Shown here piece after piece: positions 55,233 through 63,834 of a stretch of DNA of 64,000 bases; positions within the stretch are counted from its first letter, which is position 1, and each line of letters opens with the position of its first letter. The position numbers were made by a program, and so were the translations under genes. The stretch is from Negativicoccus massiliensis (GTDB lineage: Bacteria > Bacillota > Negativicutes > Veillonellales > Negativicoccaceae): assembly GCA_900155405.1 (NCBI GenBank), contig LT700188.1:744001-808000 (forward strand), written 5' to 3'. A model generated the notes under the pieces. It had not been told where the DNA came from. It was given only the letters and a program-made list of their open reading frames with translations, and ran no database searches.

Positions 55233-56768
55233 TCACCCCGCAACCGTATTACTGTTCCGCGCCGCCTTGAACCGTTCTTTATACTCTTCAATCGCCTGTT
55301 TCAGAGCTTCTTCGTTGGATTCGTCCAGTTTTTTCTTCGCGACGATGTCACGGCCGATATCCGCATACGTGGTACGCAGGTAGTTCACCAGACCGTGTTC
55401 GAACGGAACGACTTCATCCACTTCGAGATCATCCAGGAAACCGTTAACCGCGGCAAAGATCACCATGACCTGTTCTTCGACCGGGTACGGTGTGTACTGC
55501 GGCTGTTTGAGGACTTCCGTCATGCGCTGACCGCGATCGATCTGCGCTTTCGTAGCGGCATCCAAGTCCGAACCGAACTGCGCGAAAGCGGCGAGTTCGC
55601 GGAACTGTGCCAAGTCCAAACGCAAGGTACCGGCGACCTGTTTCATCGCCTTAATCTGCGCGGAACCGCCGACACGGGATACCGAAAGGCCGACGTTGAC
55701 CGCCGGACGAACGCCCGAGTAGAAAAGTTCCGTTTCCAGGAAAATCTGACCGTCAGTAATGGAAATGACGTTGGTCGGAATGTACGCACCGACGTCGCCT
55801 GCGAGCGTTTCAATGATCGGCAACGCGGTAATCGAACCGCCGCCCATATCATCGGAAAGTTTCGCCGCACGTTCCAAGAGACGGGAGTGTAAGTAGAATA
55901 CGTCGCCCGGATACGCTTCACGTCCCGGCGGACGACGCAGCAAGAGCGACATCGCACGGTACGCTACCGCGTGTTTGGACAAGTCGTCATATACGCACAG
56001 TACGGCTTTGCCCTGGTACATGAAGTGTTCCGCCATGGCAACACCCGCGTACGGAGCAATGTACTGCATCGGCGAACCTTCCGATGCGCCGGCGTGCACG
56101 ACGATCGTGTAATCCATCGCGCCCGCTTCCGTCAGTTTGTCGACAAGACGAGCGACCGTCGAGTTCTTCTGACCGATAGAAACGTAAATACAAATAACAT
56201 CCTGTCCTTTTTGGTTCAGGATGGTATCAATCGCTACCGCCGTTTTACCGGTACTGCGGTCGCCGATGATCAGCTCACGCTGTCCGCGTCCGATCGGAAC
56301 CATCGAGTCGATGGATTTAATACCGGTTTGTAACGGTTCATTAACCGACTGCCGATCCGCAATACCCGGCGCAGGAAATTCCACACGACGGTGGTCAGCA
56401 GCGGGAATCTCCCCTTTGCCGTCCAACGGTTGACCGAGCGCGTTGACAACGCGACCGATCATCGCTTCGCCTACCGGCACCTGCATAACACGACCGGTGC
56501 GTTTGACCGTGTCGCCTTCTTTAATCGTTTCGTAGTTGCCCAGCAATACGGCACCGACGTTCGACTCTTCCAAGTTGAGCGCCATCCCGTATACGCCGTT
56601 CGGCAACTCGAGCAGCTCACCGGCCATACACTTGTCAATACCATAGATATGTGCGATACCGTCGCCCACTTCCAATACCGAGCCTACTTCATCGACATTG
56701 AGGTCTGCTGTGTAATTTTCGATTTGCTGTTTAATCACCGATGTTATTTCATCCGGTTTAATTTTCAT
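55233..56768 (-). CDS. atpA: ATP synthase alpha subunit
   Basis: 511 residues. P-loop GDRSTGKTA, with [23 protein letters not shown]. The F1 regulatory nucleotide subunit. It overlaps the atpH stop by four bases. Confidence 0.97.
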   Translation of the reverse strand: MKIKPDEITSVIKQQIENYTADLNVDEVGSVLEVGDGIAHIYGIDKCMAGELLELPNGVYGMALNLEESNVGAVLLGNYETIKEGDTVKRTGRVMQVPVGEAMIGRVVNALGQPLDGKGEIPAADHRRVEFPAPGIADRQSVNEPLQTGIKSIDSMVPIGRGQRELIIGDRSTGKTAVAIDTILNQKGQDVICIYVSIGQKNSTVARLVDKLTEAGAMDYTIVVHAGASEGSPMQYIAPYAGVAMAEHFMYQGKAVLCVYDDLSKHAVAYRAMSLLLRRPPGREAYPGDVFYLHSRLLERAAKLSDDMGGGSITALPIIETLAGDVGAYIPTNVISITDGQIFLETELFYSGVRPAVNVGLSVSRVGGSAQIKAMKQVAGTLRLDLAQFRELAAFAQFGSDLDAATKAQIDRGQRMTEVLKQPQYTPYPVEEQVMVIFAAVNGFLDDLEVDEVVPFEHGLVNYLRTTYADIGRDIVAKKKLDESNEEALKQAIEEYKERFKAARNSNTVAG

Positions 56769-57337
56769 ATTGCGTTAGTCACCTCAATCCCATGTTTTTC
56801 CGATAGTAGGGTCGTCTTCATTTCGTGTAACTGTCGTTTTAAGGACCCGTCAATGCGCTGGTCGCCGATCGTCACGATCATGCCGCCCAAAATCGACGGA
56901 TCGATCGTTTTCTCCAGATAAATTTCTTTTCCGGTCAATTCGGTCAGCTCGCGAATCAAACGGGTTTCTTCTTCGTCAGTCAAGTCCACCGCCAAACGCA
57001 CCTGCGCTTCGGCAATGTTGCGTTCGACATGCGACAACTCCAGATAGACATCAATAATATCCGGCAGGAGCGCAATTCGGCCGCGGTCAATGACAACACC
57101 CAGAAATCGCATGACCATCGGATTCAGATGTTGCGTAAAAATCCGTTCTACGACTTCTTTTTTTGCCTCGCGGGAGATCAACTGATTGCGCAAAAATTCC
57201 GTTAATTCCGGATTTTGCTGCACAATCTCGCCGATTTGTGCGAGTTCCTGCTCAACTTCTTCCAATGTGCCGGTTTCCTTGGCTAAAGCCAAGAGCGCCG
57301 CCGCATATTTTTTGGCAAGTGCTCGGTTATTTTTCAT
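56765..57337 (-). CDS. atpH: ATP synthase delta subunit
   Basis: 190 residues, OSCP/delta family: N-terminal helical domain ([22 protein letters not shown]) and C-terminal [20 protein letters not shown]. It joins F1 to the peripheral stalk. One base from atpF and overlapping atpA. Confidence 0.95.
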   Translation of the reverse strand: MKNNRALAKKYAAALLALAKETGTLEEVEQELAQIGEIVQQNPELTEFLRNQLISREAKKEVVERIFTQHLNPMVMRFLGVVIDRGRIALLPDIIDVYLELSHVERNIAEAQVRLAVDLTDEEETRLIRELTELTGKEIYLEKTIDPSILGGMIVTIGDQRIDGSLKRQLHEMKTTLLSEKHGIEVTNAI

Positions 57338-57338
57338 C

Positions 57339-57833
57339 TTACCGACCTACTTGCTTTGTGGCCAACTTTTCGATGCAGTCATTAATCAGTTTACGATTCA
57401 TATCCGCATCAAGGTTTTTGGCAATCAGTCGCTCAGCGATCGCTGTAGCGAGTTCTACCACCTCGGCACGCAAATTCTTCACAAGTTCCTCGCGTTCTTC
57501 CGCCAATTGACGGGTAGCGAGCGTTTTTTCCTGTTCGATTTGAGCACGTACCGTATCCAGTTGCGCTTGGGCTTGTTCTTCCGCTTCCGCAACGGCTTTA
57601 TTAACGATTTCCTGCGCTTGCGCGCGCGCCGATTCCAGTTGCGCCTGGTATTCCGCATGCAGTGCTTCCGCCTGTTTCCGGGCTTGTTCCGCGCCGCTTA
57701 AATCTGCAGCAATCCGAGCTTTACGAGCATCGAGAGTCCGCATCAGCGGACCGAAACCGAATTTTCCTATGATGGCAACGAGAACGAAAAAGTTGAGGAT
57801 TTGGATAATCAAAGTAAGGTTAAATTCGACCAA
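57339..57833 (-). CDS. atpF: ATP synthase b subunit
   Basis: 164 residues: an N-terminal membrane anchor (FNLTLIIQILNFFVLVAII) and a long charged helix with Glu/Ala/Gln repeats. The peripheral stalk dimer. Confidence 0.95.
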   Translation of the reverse strand: MVEFNLTLIIQILNFFVLVAIIGKFGFGPLMRTLDARKARIAADLSGAEQARKQAEALHAEYQAQLESARAQAQEIVNKAVAEAEEQAQAQLDTVRAQIEQEKTLATRQLAEEREELVKNLRAEVVELATAIAERLIAKNLDADMNRKLINDCIEKLATKQVGR

Positions 57834-57866
57834 TGAAATTCCCTCCTCAAAACACTAGATGCCAAA

Positions 57867-58127
57867 TTAGAGCAAGTCAACGAGCGGGTTGGCAAATACC
57901 AAAACGAGCGCAATAACCGACGAAATAATCGGAATCGATTCGATCAAGCCGATCGAGATCAGCAAGTTAACCATCAAACGTTGCGCCATTTCCGGCTGAC
58001 GAGCCATGGCGTCCAATGCAGTCGTAGCCGCTTTCGCGTCAGAGAATGCCGCCGCAACCGAAGCGACGCAAGCGATCAAAGCTGCGCAAATCGCAGAAAC
58101 AACAAGTACTAAAGCAGTAGATTCCAT
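57867..58127 (-). CDS. atpE: ATP synthase c subunit, unusual sequence
   Basis: 86 residues, two helices with the polar loop ARQPE (42-46) and the ion-carrying carboxylate Glu63 in IESIPIIS. Compared with known Na+ c subunits, Thr and Tyr after the Glu-Ser are replaced by Ile, and the Gln of helix 1 aligns to Asp30. The Gly-x-Gly packing motif of helix 1 is missing, replaced by ACVASVAAAFSDA. A proton-type ring is the more likely reading, but the glycine loss is unusual. Short initial hydrophobic segment and no extension. Confidence 0.9.
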   Translation of the reverse strand: MESTALVLVVSAICAALIACVASVAAAFSDAKAATTALDAMARQPEMAQRLMVNLLISIGLIESIPIISSVIALVLVFANPLVDLL

Positions 58128-58180
58128 TATAGTTTCCTCCTAAAATAAAATTCCATTATGTACGTTTCGTACATGCTGAA

Positions 58181-58858
58181 TTAATGGCCGCCCTCACCAA
58201 TTGCACCGCCCAGGTATGCGGTCACGAGGATCGTAAAAATAAACGCCTGGATCAAACCGATTACTAACGAAACACCGATCCATAAGATAGGTACACCGAC
58301 TGGCGCCAGATAGTTTAAAACTTCCAGCAAAATTTCCCCCGCCAAAATGTTGCCGAATAGACGCATTGCCAACGTAATCGGTTTTGCGATTTCTTCGATC
58401 AGGTTAATAAAAACGAACGGAGCGAAGGGTTTGAAGAAGTGTGCAAAATACTCTTTGAACCCTTTGTTTTTCACGTACAGTGCGTGCGTCGCCAGGGATG
58501 CTGCAATCGCCAGGCCCAATGTCGTATTGACGTCATTCGTGGGCGAGGTAATGAGGTGCGGCGTCGGTAACAACCCGATCTCGTTTCCGATGAAGATAAA
58601 GAAAAAGAGCGTTAACAGCATGTATACCGCTTTACGATAATCGGGCCCGAGAATGGAATAGAACTGATCGCTCAAATTCTCTACGATCATTTCCACTGCG
58701 TTTTGCACACCGGACGGTACCATTTCACGACTTCGCGTCGCCAACAATACCAAAATAAAAACCAGTGCGCCGGTCAGCCAAGTCATGTAAATCGTGTCCA
58801 TGTTAACGGCCATTCCCCAAAGATATTGCACATCATGTGTACCTGTGTGTAGATGCAT
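58181..58858 (-). CDS. atpB: ATP synthase a subunit
   Basis: 225 residues with five to six helices. The essential arginine is in AMRLFGNILAGE, and the C-terminal helix has IGLIQAFIFTILVTAYL. It forms the ion half-channels beside the c ring. Confidence 0.95.
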   Translation of the reverse strand: MHLHTGTHDVQYLWGMAVNMDTIYMTWLTGALVFILVLLATRSREMVPSGVQNAVEMIVENLSDQFYSILGPDYRKAVYMLLTLFFFIFIGNEIGLLPTPHLITSPTNDVNTTLGLAIAASLATHALYVKNKGFKEYFAHFFKPFAPFVFINLIEEIAKPITLAMRLFGNILAGEILLEVLNYLAPVGVPILWIGVSLVIGLIQAFIFTILVTAYLGGAIGEGGH

Positions 58859-58886
58859 AGCTTCACCCCCTTCCGCCAGGACATAC

Positions 58887-59276
58887 TCACCTATTTTTTA
58901 TATGCTTGAAGTCGCCTAAAAACGTGACGAAATAGTACACGAGTTTCAGCGACAGTAAGCCGCAAACTGTAGCCCCGAAATGGGCTAAATGGGTTTTTAA
59001 GACCACCAGCAAAAAGAGGATGGCCACAAAGAAACGCCCTGCCGCGACATTGGTTAGTCTTCTCGCCATATCCAGATCATCGCGATCGCGTTGCTTAAAC
59101 GCGATCAATGCAAGGTAAGAAAAATACGCTATATTAAAGGCGCCGCCTACGATCCAACCGACGGCCCAGTCCCCTTTGCCGAACAGGAGAACGAGGACCG
59201 CCCCCGCGGCCATCAACGCTCCTTGCCAATGCATGCAGGCAAGCAGCCAACGAAAAAGTTCCCGACCGTCCGTCAT
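58887..59276 (-). CDS. atpI: ATP synthase subunit I-like protein
   Basis: 129 residues with four hydrophobic segments (GALMAAGAVLVLLFG, WIVGGAFNIAYFSYLALI and two more). It matches in size and place the AtpI proteins that assist c-ring assembly or Mg2+ uptake. Four bases overlap with atpZ. Confidence 0.8.
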   Translation of the reverse strand: MTDGRELFRWLLACMHWQGALMAAGAVLVLLFGKGDWAVGWIVGGAFNIAYFSYLALIAFKQRDRDDLDMARRLTNVAAGRFFVAILFLLVVLKTHLAHFGATVCGLLSLKLVYYFVTFLGDFKHIKNR

Positions 59277-59482
59277 TTGCGAATCATGTCACGAACTAAC
59301 GTCAACAGACCTGTCAGCGCACCCGCCACGCCTCCGGCCAACAAACCGAACGGAGCCGTGCCGACATATTTGTCGAGGAGATACCCTAAATACAGGCCGA
59401 ATAAAATCGTGCAAAGCAGTGTCATACCGGCACCGGTAGCAATGGCTAACGCCCGCCGCCAATTAAATTCCTGTTCTTTCAC
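59273..59482 (-). CDS. atpZ: AtpZ-like small membrane protein
   Basis: 69 residues from a GTG (59480-59482) preceded by AAGGAGG. Two helices (ALAIATGAGMTLLCTILFG and GLLAGGVAGALTGLLTLV). First gene of the operon. The 24-codon longer frame lacks a ribosome-binding site. An extended -10-like TGATAGAAT lies about 50 bases upstream (near 59535), but no clear -35, so transcription may also come from wecB. Confidence 0.78.
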   Translation of the reverse strand: MKEQEFNWRRALAIATGAGMTLLCTILFGLYLGYLLDKYVGTAPFGLLAGGVAGALTGLLTLVRDMIRK

Positions 59483-59543
59483 CGGAGACCTCCTTGCCGC
59501 GCACATGAGGTCATAAGAACCTGCACATGCAGTTATTATTCTA

Positions 59544-60701
59544 TCATAATTCATTAGTATTGGCTATAAATTCAGGCGGTTTTTTCGCCGTTTTGCCGTA
59601 GGCGTACAAAAGCGCCTGCACAATTCTTCCGGCGGCTTTACCGTCGCCGTACGGATTGACGGAATTCGCCATCCGACGGTACAAATCGTCGTCGGACAAA
59701 AGACGTTTCGCTTCCCGATACACATCTTCTTCCGCCGTGCCGATCAGGTTCACCGTGCCGGCCGCCACCGCCTCGGGGCGTTCCGTGGTATCGCGCAACA
59801 CGAGCACCGGTTTGCCTAAGCCCGGCGCCTCTTCCTGAATGCCGCCGGAATCGGTCAATATCAGATCGCTTTGCGCCATCAATTGCGCAAACGGTTCATA
59901 ATCCAACGGTTCGATCAAATGCACATGCGGCACATCGCCGAGTTCCGCCCGAACGACTTCACGCACCGCCGGATTTTTATGAACCGGAAACACCAGTTCC
60001 AAGTTCGGCACATCTTCCAGTATCCGCCGTAACGCGCGATATACGTCGCGCATCGGGTCGCCCAAGTTTTCGCGTCGGTGGGTGGTGACCAACAGCGTGC
60101 GCCGCGACGGATCAAGCTTCACCGGCAGCATATTCGCATCAAAAGGACGGCCGACCGTCTGCAAAAGCGCATCGATGACCGTGTTTCCCGTCACGAAAAT
60201 CGATTCTTCCGCGACATTTTCCCGCAACAGATTCGCTTTCGTTTCCGGCGTCGGCGCAAAGTGGTATCGCGCCAGCCGACCGGTCAAACGACGGTTCATT
60301 TCTTCGGGAAACGGCGAATAAATATCGCCTGTTCGCAACCCCGCTTCCACGTGACCGACCGGAATCTGCTCATAAAACGCGGCGAGCGCGCCGGCAAAAG
60401 TTGTCGTCGTGTCGCCGTGAACCAAGACCACATCAGGACGTTCCTGCTGCAGACATGTCCGCAAGCCGAGCAACGCCCGGCTGGTGACGTCATATAAAGT
60501 TTGTCCCGGCGCCATGATATCTAAATCGTAATCCGGCGTAATCGCAAATAACCGCAACACCTGGTCAAGCATCTCGCGATGCTGCGCGGTCACGGTAACG
60601 CATACGGAAAATTCCGGATGCCGGGCGAGTTCGGAAACGACCGGAGCCATCTTGATGGCTTCCGGACGAGTACCAAAAATGGTCATTACCTTGATTGTCA
60701 T
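59544..60701 (-). CDS. wecB: UDP-N-acetylglucosamine 2-epimerase
   Basis: 385 residues. MTIFGTRPEAIKMAPVVSEL at the N-terminus; VTTHRRENLG and TDSGGIQEEAPGLGKPVLVLR are the standard nucleotide-sugar sites. It converts UDP-GlcNAc to UDP-ManNAc for surface polysaccharide. The ATG 60699-60701 follows GAGGAACG; the longer frame reads back into wecA. Ten bases from wecA. Confidence 0.94.
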   Translation of the reverse strand: MTIKVMTIFGTRPEAIKMAPVVSELARHPEFSVCVTVTAQHREMLDQVLRLFAITPDYDLDIMAPGQTLYDVTSRALLGLRTCLQQERPDVVLVHGDTTTTFAGALAAFYEQIPVGHVEAGLRTGDIYSPFPEEMNRRLTGRLARYHFAPTPETKANLLRENVAEESIFVTGNTVIDALLQTVGRPFDANMLPVKLDPSRRTLLVTTHRRENLGDPMRDVYRALRRILEDVPNLELVFPVHKNPAVREVVRAELGDVPHVHLIEPLDYEPFAQLMAQSDLILTDSGGIQEEAPGLGKPVLVLRDTTERPEAVAAGTVNLIGTAEEDVYREAKRLLSDDDLYRRMANSVNPYGDGKAAGRIVQALLYAYGKTAKKPPEFIANTNEL

Positions 60702-60711
60702 AAAACGTTCC

Positions 60712-61743
60712 TCAGTGTTTTTCCGACGCGCACTTGCCGCCTGCAATCATACCCAAGTAGCGCGCCCACCAAAGTCCCGCCGCCGTTACCACACCGACTA
60801 CGACGGCACCGAAAACGACATTTAAATGCACTACCAATAAAGCGATCATACCCAGAAACGCGGTAATCGCATACATTAATAAAACCACCTGTTTTTGCGA
60901 TAAGCCGCTATCGAGCAAACGGTGATGTAAATGCCCGCGGTCCGGCGCGAAAATTGGTACGCCCGAAAGCTTGCGCCGCACGATCGCCAGCGCCGTATCC
61001 ATAATCGGCAGGCCCAGCGCTATGACCGGCACGACCAATGCGACGGTCGCTGCGGTTTTCATCACGCCCATGATCGATACCGCGGCGAGCGTGTAGCCTA
61101 AGAACATACTGCCCGTATCGCCCATGAAAATCTTCGCGGGATTGAAATTATACTGCAGAAAACCGATCGCCGCGCCCGCCATCGCGACCGTGATCGCCAC
61201 GCTGTTCCATTGCCCCATTTGGTACGCGATCAACGCCACGGAAACGGCCGCAATCGAACTTACGCCGGCCGCCAAACCGTCCAGACCGTCGATCAGGTTC
61301 ACCATATTGGTAAATCCCACCACCCACAAAATCGTAAGCGGTACGGAAATGAACGCGCTTAAATAAATATAATCGCCGAACGGGTTCAATACCCAGTCGA
61401 CGCGTACACCGCACGCCACCAGCACCACCGCCGCCAAAATCTGACCGAGCAGTTTTACCTTGGCGGGAATCTGACAAATATCATCCCATACGCCGACCGC
61501 AATGATCACGGCCGAGCCCATCAGTAAACCGATCACCTCGGTCGATAACGGCAAGCTGTACAGTACCGATGCCAAAAATCCGATATATATTCCCAAACCG
61601 CCCAAACGCGGTACGGCTCCATGATGAACCTTGCGAGCGTTGGGATTATCCATCGCTCCGACCCGACAGGCCAAACGTTTCACGGCAGGGGTGATGACAT
61701 AGGTCACGATGAGCGCAATCCCGAACGCAATTACATACGCCAA
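60712..61743 (-). CDS. wecA: Undecaprenyl-phosphate GlcNAc-1-phosphate transferase
   Basis: 343 residues, about eleven helices. Conserved: NPNARKVHHGAVPRLGG, NLIDGLDGLAAG, GDTGSMFLGY and the C-terminal RGHLHHRLLDSG. It starts an envelope polysaccharide on undecaprenyl phosphate at the inner membrane; TagO-type enzymes are the same family. First gene of the wecA-wecB pair. The gap to 61957 is AT-rich and carries its promoter, which was not located exactly. Confidence 0.92.
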   Translation of the reverse strand: MAYVIAFGIALIVTYVITPAVKRLACRVGAMDNPNARKVHHGAVPRLGGLGIYIGFLASVLYSLPLSTEVIGLLMGSAVIIAVGVWDDICQIPAKVKLLGQILAAVVLVACGVRVDWVLNPFGDYIYLSAFISVPLTILWVVGFTNMVNLIDGLDGLAAGVSSIAAVSVALIAYQMGQWNSVAITVAMAGAAIGFLQYNFNPAKIFMGDTGSMFLGYTLAAVSIMGVMKTAATVALVVPVIALGLPIMDTALAIVRRKLSGVPIFAPDRGHLHHRLLDSGLSQKQVVLLMYAITAFLGMIALLVVHLNVVFGAVVVGVVTAAGLWWARYLGMIAGGKCASEKH

Positions 61744-61957
61744 GCTCTTCCGCCTCCTCTATTCTCATTCATCGTTATTGTATCATAACGCGCGTCTTAA
61801 TAACATTAATTTTGTCAAGCGCGACTTGATATTGCACATTTCGCTGAGGAAATGTTTTTATATTTTATATTTTGTATTTCACAATGATCGCGTTTTTTGT
61901 TTGATTATATATTCCGTATTCGCGTTTTCTGTATTCTTGATCAGAATGGAAAATCAA

Positions 61958-61987
61958 TTGACAATTATTCCCACCATCCCCTACAAT
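61958..61987 (+). promoter_or_regulatory. Promoter of the secreted protein gene
   Basis: TTGACA (61958-61963), 18-base spacer, TACAAT (61982-61987). A short inverted repeat, GTCTGT / ACAGAC, about 20 bases downstream may be an operator or a leader hairpin. Confidence 0.6.
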
Positions 61988-62111
61988 AAATTTCATCATT
62001 TTCGTCTGTCAAAATGTACAGACAAAGCCGAGCGTTACGCGTCATTATTCTGTCTACCGCAATGGATGCGGCAACGCTCCGTGTGAAATTAATTCCAAAG
62101 GAGTTTACCCA

Positions 62112-62645
62112 ATGAACAAACTTACCACTACCCTCTTGGCGGCACTCATGCTTCTCTCCGCCGTCCCCTCCGCGTTCGCGCTGGAGCCGCCCGCCAACGA
62201 TGCCACGCGCATACAACGGATCATGACGAAAGAAACGCGCACGGAAACGGTGACGCACACCGAAGAGCGCTCCAAAGAAACCCGACACGGTCACTCCGTT
62301 CGCGTGCAGCCGCCGGCCGGCAAAGTGCAACTGGGTTTTGACGGTGTAGCCGAAACCGGCTTTGAAAAATGGACCAACGCCGCAATGTCGGTGTTCTCGA
62401 TTTTCAAAAAATCTCCGACACCGAAAGCCAAGCAACCGCTTTTACCCGCGCTGAGAGAGCAGGATCTGCCCTATTTTGAAATCTCCAAGATGCACGGGCA
62501 TAAACGCACCACCGGCGTCACGACAACGGTAACCAAGGAGCAGACAACTATCTATCCGGGTCTCCCCATGGATACGAAACCGCAGCAGGAAGATCCGTTC
62601 GAACGAATGATCAGAAACTTCGGTCCGGAATCCGTCAAACGCTAA
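62112..62645 (+). CDS. Secreted protein of unknown function
   Basis: 177 residues with a clear signal peptide (MNKLTTTLLAALMLLSAVPSAFA, cleavage before LEPP). The mature part is polar, rich in Thr/Arg/Lys, with two related Thr-rich segments (KETRTETVTHTEERSKETR and RTTGVTTTVTKEQTT). It presumably acts in the periplasm or at the cell surface. Ribosome-binding site AAAGGAG. No family recognised. Confidence 0.7.
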   Translation: MNKLTTTLLAALMLLSAVPSAFALEPPANDATRIQRIMTKETRTETVTHTEERSKETRHGHSVRVQPPAGKVQLGFDGVAETGFEKWTNAAMSVFSIFKKSPTPKAKQPLLPALREQDLPYFEISKMHGHKRTTGVTTTVTKEQTTIYPGLPMDTKPQQEDPFERMIRNFGPESVKR

Positions 62646-62709
62646 ATGACGGACTCTTTCCGTCGCACCGTAATGCAGCTTGATCGCATGACCATGCGAC
62701 AGACGACAA

Positions 62710-62733
62710 GCGAAATTAAAACATTTTCATATT
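62710..62733. repeat. 24-base direct repeat, left copy
   Basis: A perfect match to 63084-63107 (AT-rich, starts GCGAAATTAAAACATTTTC). The two copies bracket the small-RNA pair. Confidence 0.85.
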
Positions 62734-62741
62734 TCGCATTT

Positions 62742-62779
62742 GTCAATAAAATAAAAACAACACCGATGTGCTCGGTGTT
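62742..62779 (-). terminator. Terminator-type hairpin
   Basis: AACACCGA / TCGGTGTT with GTTTTTATTTT on the minus strand. It lies after the second small RNA and would stop read-through. Confidence 0.6.
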
Positions 62780-62789
62780 ACCGTCATCC

Positions 62790-62880
62790 ATAAAAAGGAA
62801 AAGCTGTTGATATGAAATATCGTTCGGTCACGGGATATACAACCCGTTCGTGCGAAGACACTCATATCAACAGCTTTTCT
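62790..62880 (-). ncRNA. Candidate hairpin small RNA, unit 2
   Basis: It begins a few bases after the promoter at 62887-62915. The ends form a perfect 17-pair stem (62862-62878 with 62799-62815), followed by CCTTTTTATG, so the molecule ends as its own terminator. Inside are nested pairs TTCG / CGAA and ACGGG / CCCGT. About 90 bases. A plus-strand frame over it (62812-63045) lacks a ribosome-binding site and is rejected. Confidence 0.5.
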
Positions 62881-62886
62881 GCCATT

Positions 62887-62915
62887 AGTGTAGAGAAAAG
62901 ATTGAAGAACGTCAA
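62887..62915 (-). promoter_or_regulatory. Promoter of small RNA unit 2
   Basis: TTGACG (62910-62915), 17-base spacer, TACACT (62887-62892). Followed by AATGGCAGAAA, which the unit-1 start also has. Confidence 0.65.
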
Positions 62916-62953
62916 GTTCGAAGAGCAACTGCGAAAATCAAACTTTTTTCTAT

Positions 62954-63032
62954 CAAAAGCACCGAGGGCTGGCTCAAACCGGCCGTCGGACAATCGTCCG
63001 CCGCATCCGATACCGAGCACCTCGGTGTTTCT
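62954..63032 (-). ncRNA. Candidate hairpin small RNA, unit 1
   Basis: It begins just after the promoter at 63039-63067. The outer stem is CACCGAGG / CCTCGGTG (63020-63027 with 62960-62967), followed by a short T tract. It encloses ACCGAG / CTCGGT and CGGAC / GTCCG. About 80 bases. Same layout as unit 2 though the stems differ in sequence. Confidence 0.45.
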
Positions 63033-63038
63033 GCCATC

Positions 63039-63067
63039 AGTTTAGAAGAAACGCCGAAACATGTCAA
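63039..63067 (-). promoter_or_regulatory. Promoter of small RNA unit 1
   Basis: TTGACA (63062-63067), 17-base spacer, TAAACT (63039-63044), then GATGGCAGAAA as in unit 2. Confidence 0.65.
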
Positions 63068-63083
63068 GGTCAAAAGAACAATC

Positions 63084-63107
63084 GCGAAATTAAAACATTT
63101 TCATATT
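63084..63107. repeat. 24-base direct repeat, right copy
   Basis: Identical to 62710-62733. It lies between the outer-membrane gene's terminator and the unit-1 promoter. Confidence 0.85.
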
Positions 63108-63120
63108 GTATTCGCGCAAC

Positions 63121-63149
63121 AAAAAAGACTCGCCGAGCGAGTCTTTTTT
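63121..63149. terminator. Terminator of the outer-membrane protein gene
   Basis: AAAAAAGACTCGC, loop CGA, GCGAGTCTTTTTT, ten bases after the stop. Confidence 0.87.
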
Positions 63150-63159
63150 ATGTTTAGAA

Positions 63160-63672
63160 TTAGAAGCGGTAGTTCAAGCCGACACCGACACCTTTACGGT
63201 TCAAGTCTTCGTCGCGATCCTGGTACGTGTAGTTAACGTCCAAGTCGAAATTCGGGTTCAGATCATACAAAGCACCGACTTTGTATTCTTTTTCTTCACT
63301 CGAAACTTTTACGCTGGCATAGCCGTCAAACTTTTCGGTCAGGTAGGTCATGCCTTCTACGCCCCCATAGATTTTGTTGCCGGCTACGTCGTAGTTGCGA
63401 TTACCGAGGGTCACATACACGTTATCGTTCAAACGATATTTACCGTACACATCAAATTCATTGCCCATGTTGACGAGGTCGCGATATTCCGCGCCGATCA
63501 CGACTTTATCGGCGATACCGTGTTCCACGTAGACCGCATGCGAACCGTCCTGCGCTCCGTTGTAACCGTAACCTACATTCGTGCCGCCTTCCGGAATATA
63601 CGTCACCGGCGCTGCCATGGCGGCGCCCGCCACCAAGCATGCACACGCTGTTAAAATAGCTAATTTACGCAT
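63160..63672 (-). CDS. Small outer-membrane beta-barrel protein
   Basis: 170 residues. A signal peptide (MRKLAILTACACLVAGAAMA) precedes alternating beta strands (YGKYRLNDNVYVTLGNRNYDVAG, VGALYDLNPNFDLDVNYTYQD). It ends in the C-terminal Phe (GVGLNYRF) typical of barrels inserted by BamA, and probably has eight strands. This supports a diderm cell envelope. Start ATG 63670-63672 with GAAGGAGGG; the 18-codon upstream extension is unlikely. Role unknown. Confidence 0.78.
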   Translation of the reverse strand: MRKLAILTACACLVAGAAMAAPVTYIPEGGTNVGYGYNGAQDGSHAVYVEHGIADKVVIGAEYRDLVNMGNEFDVYGKYRLNDNVYVTLGNRNYDVAGNKIYGGVEGMTYLTEKFDGYASVKVSSEEKEYKVGALYDLNPNFDLDVNYTYQDRDEDLNRKGVGVGLNYRF

Positions 63673-63834
63673 TTCTTTCCCTCCTTCACGTATATCGATT
63701 AGTTTTATTATAGAGGATACGTTCATTAATGTACAGTCAAAATTACCATTTCATAAATTTTAATCTGCCGGCGACGCTTGACGTAGCATTATATATAGGC
63801 GCATTATAAATATAATGAAATGAAAGGACCGTAT

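Noticed and set aside
57867-58127. Sodium-type ATP synthase c ring
   Set aside because: Expected from the Na+ pump, but only Glu-Ser of the known ligand set is present; Thr, Tyr and Gln positions are changed.
62812-63045. 77-codon plus-strand frame across the small-RNA pair
   Set aside because: No ribosome-binding site. The apparent similarity to a second segment is explained better by the two repeated minus-strand promoters.
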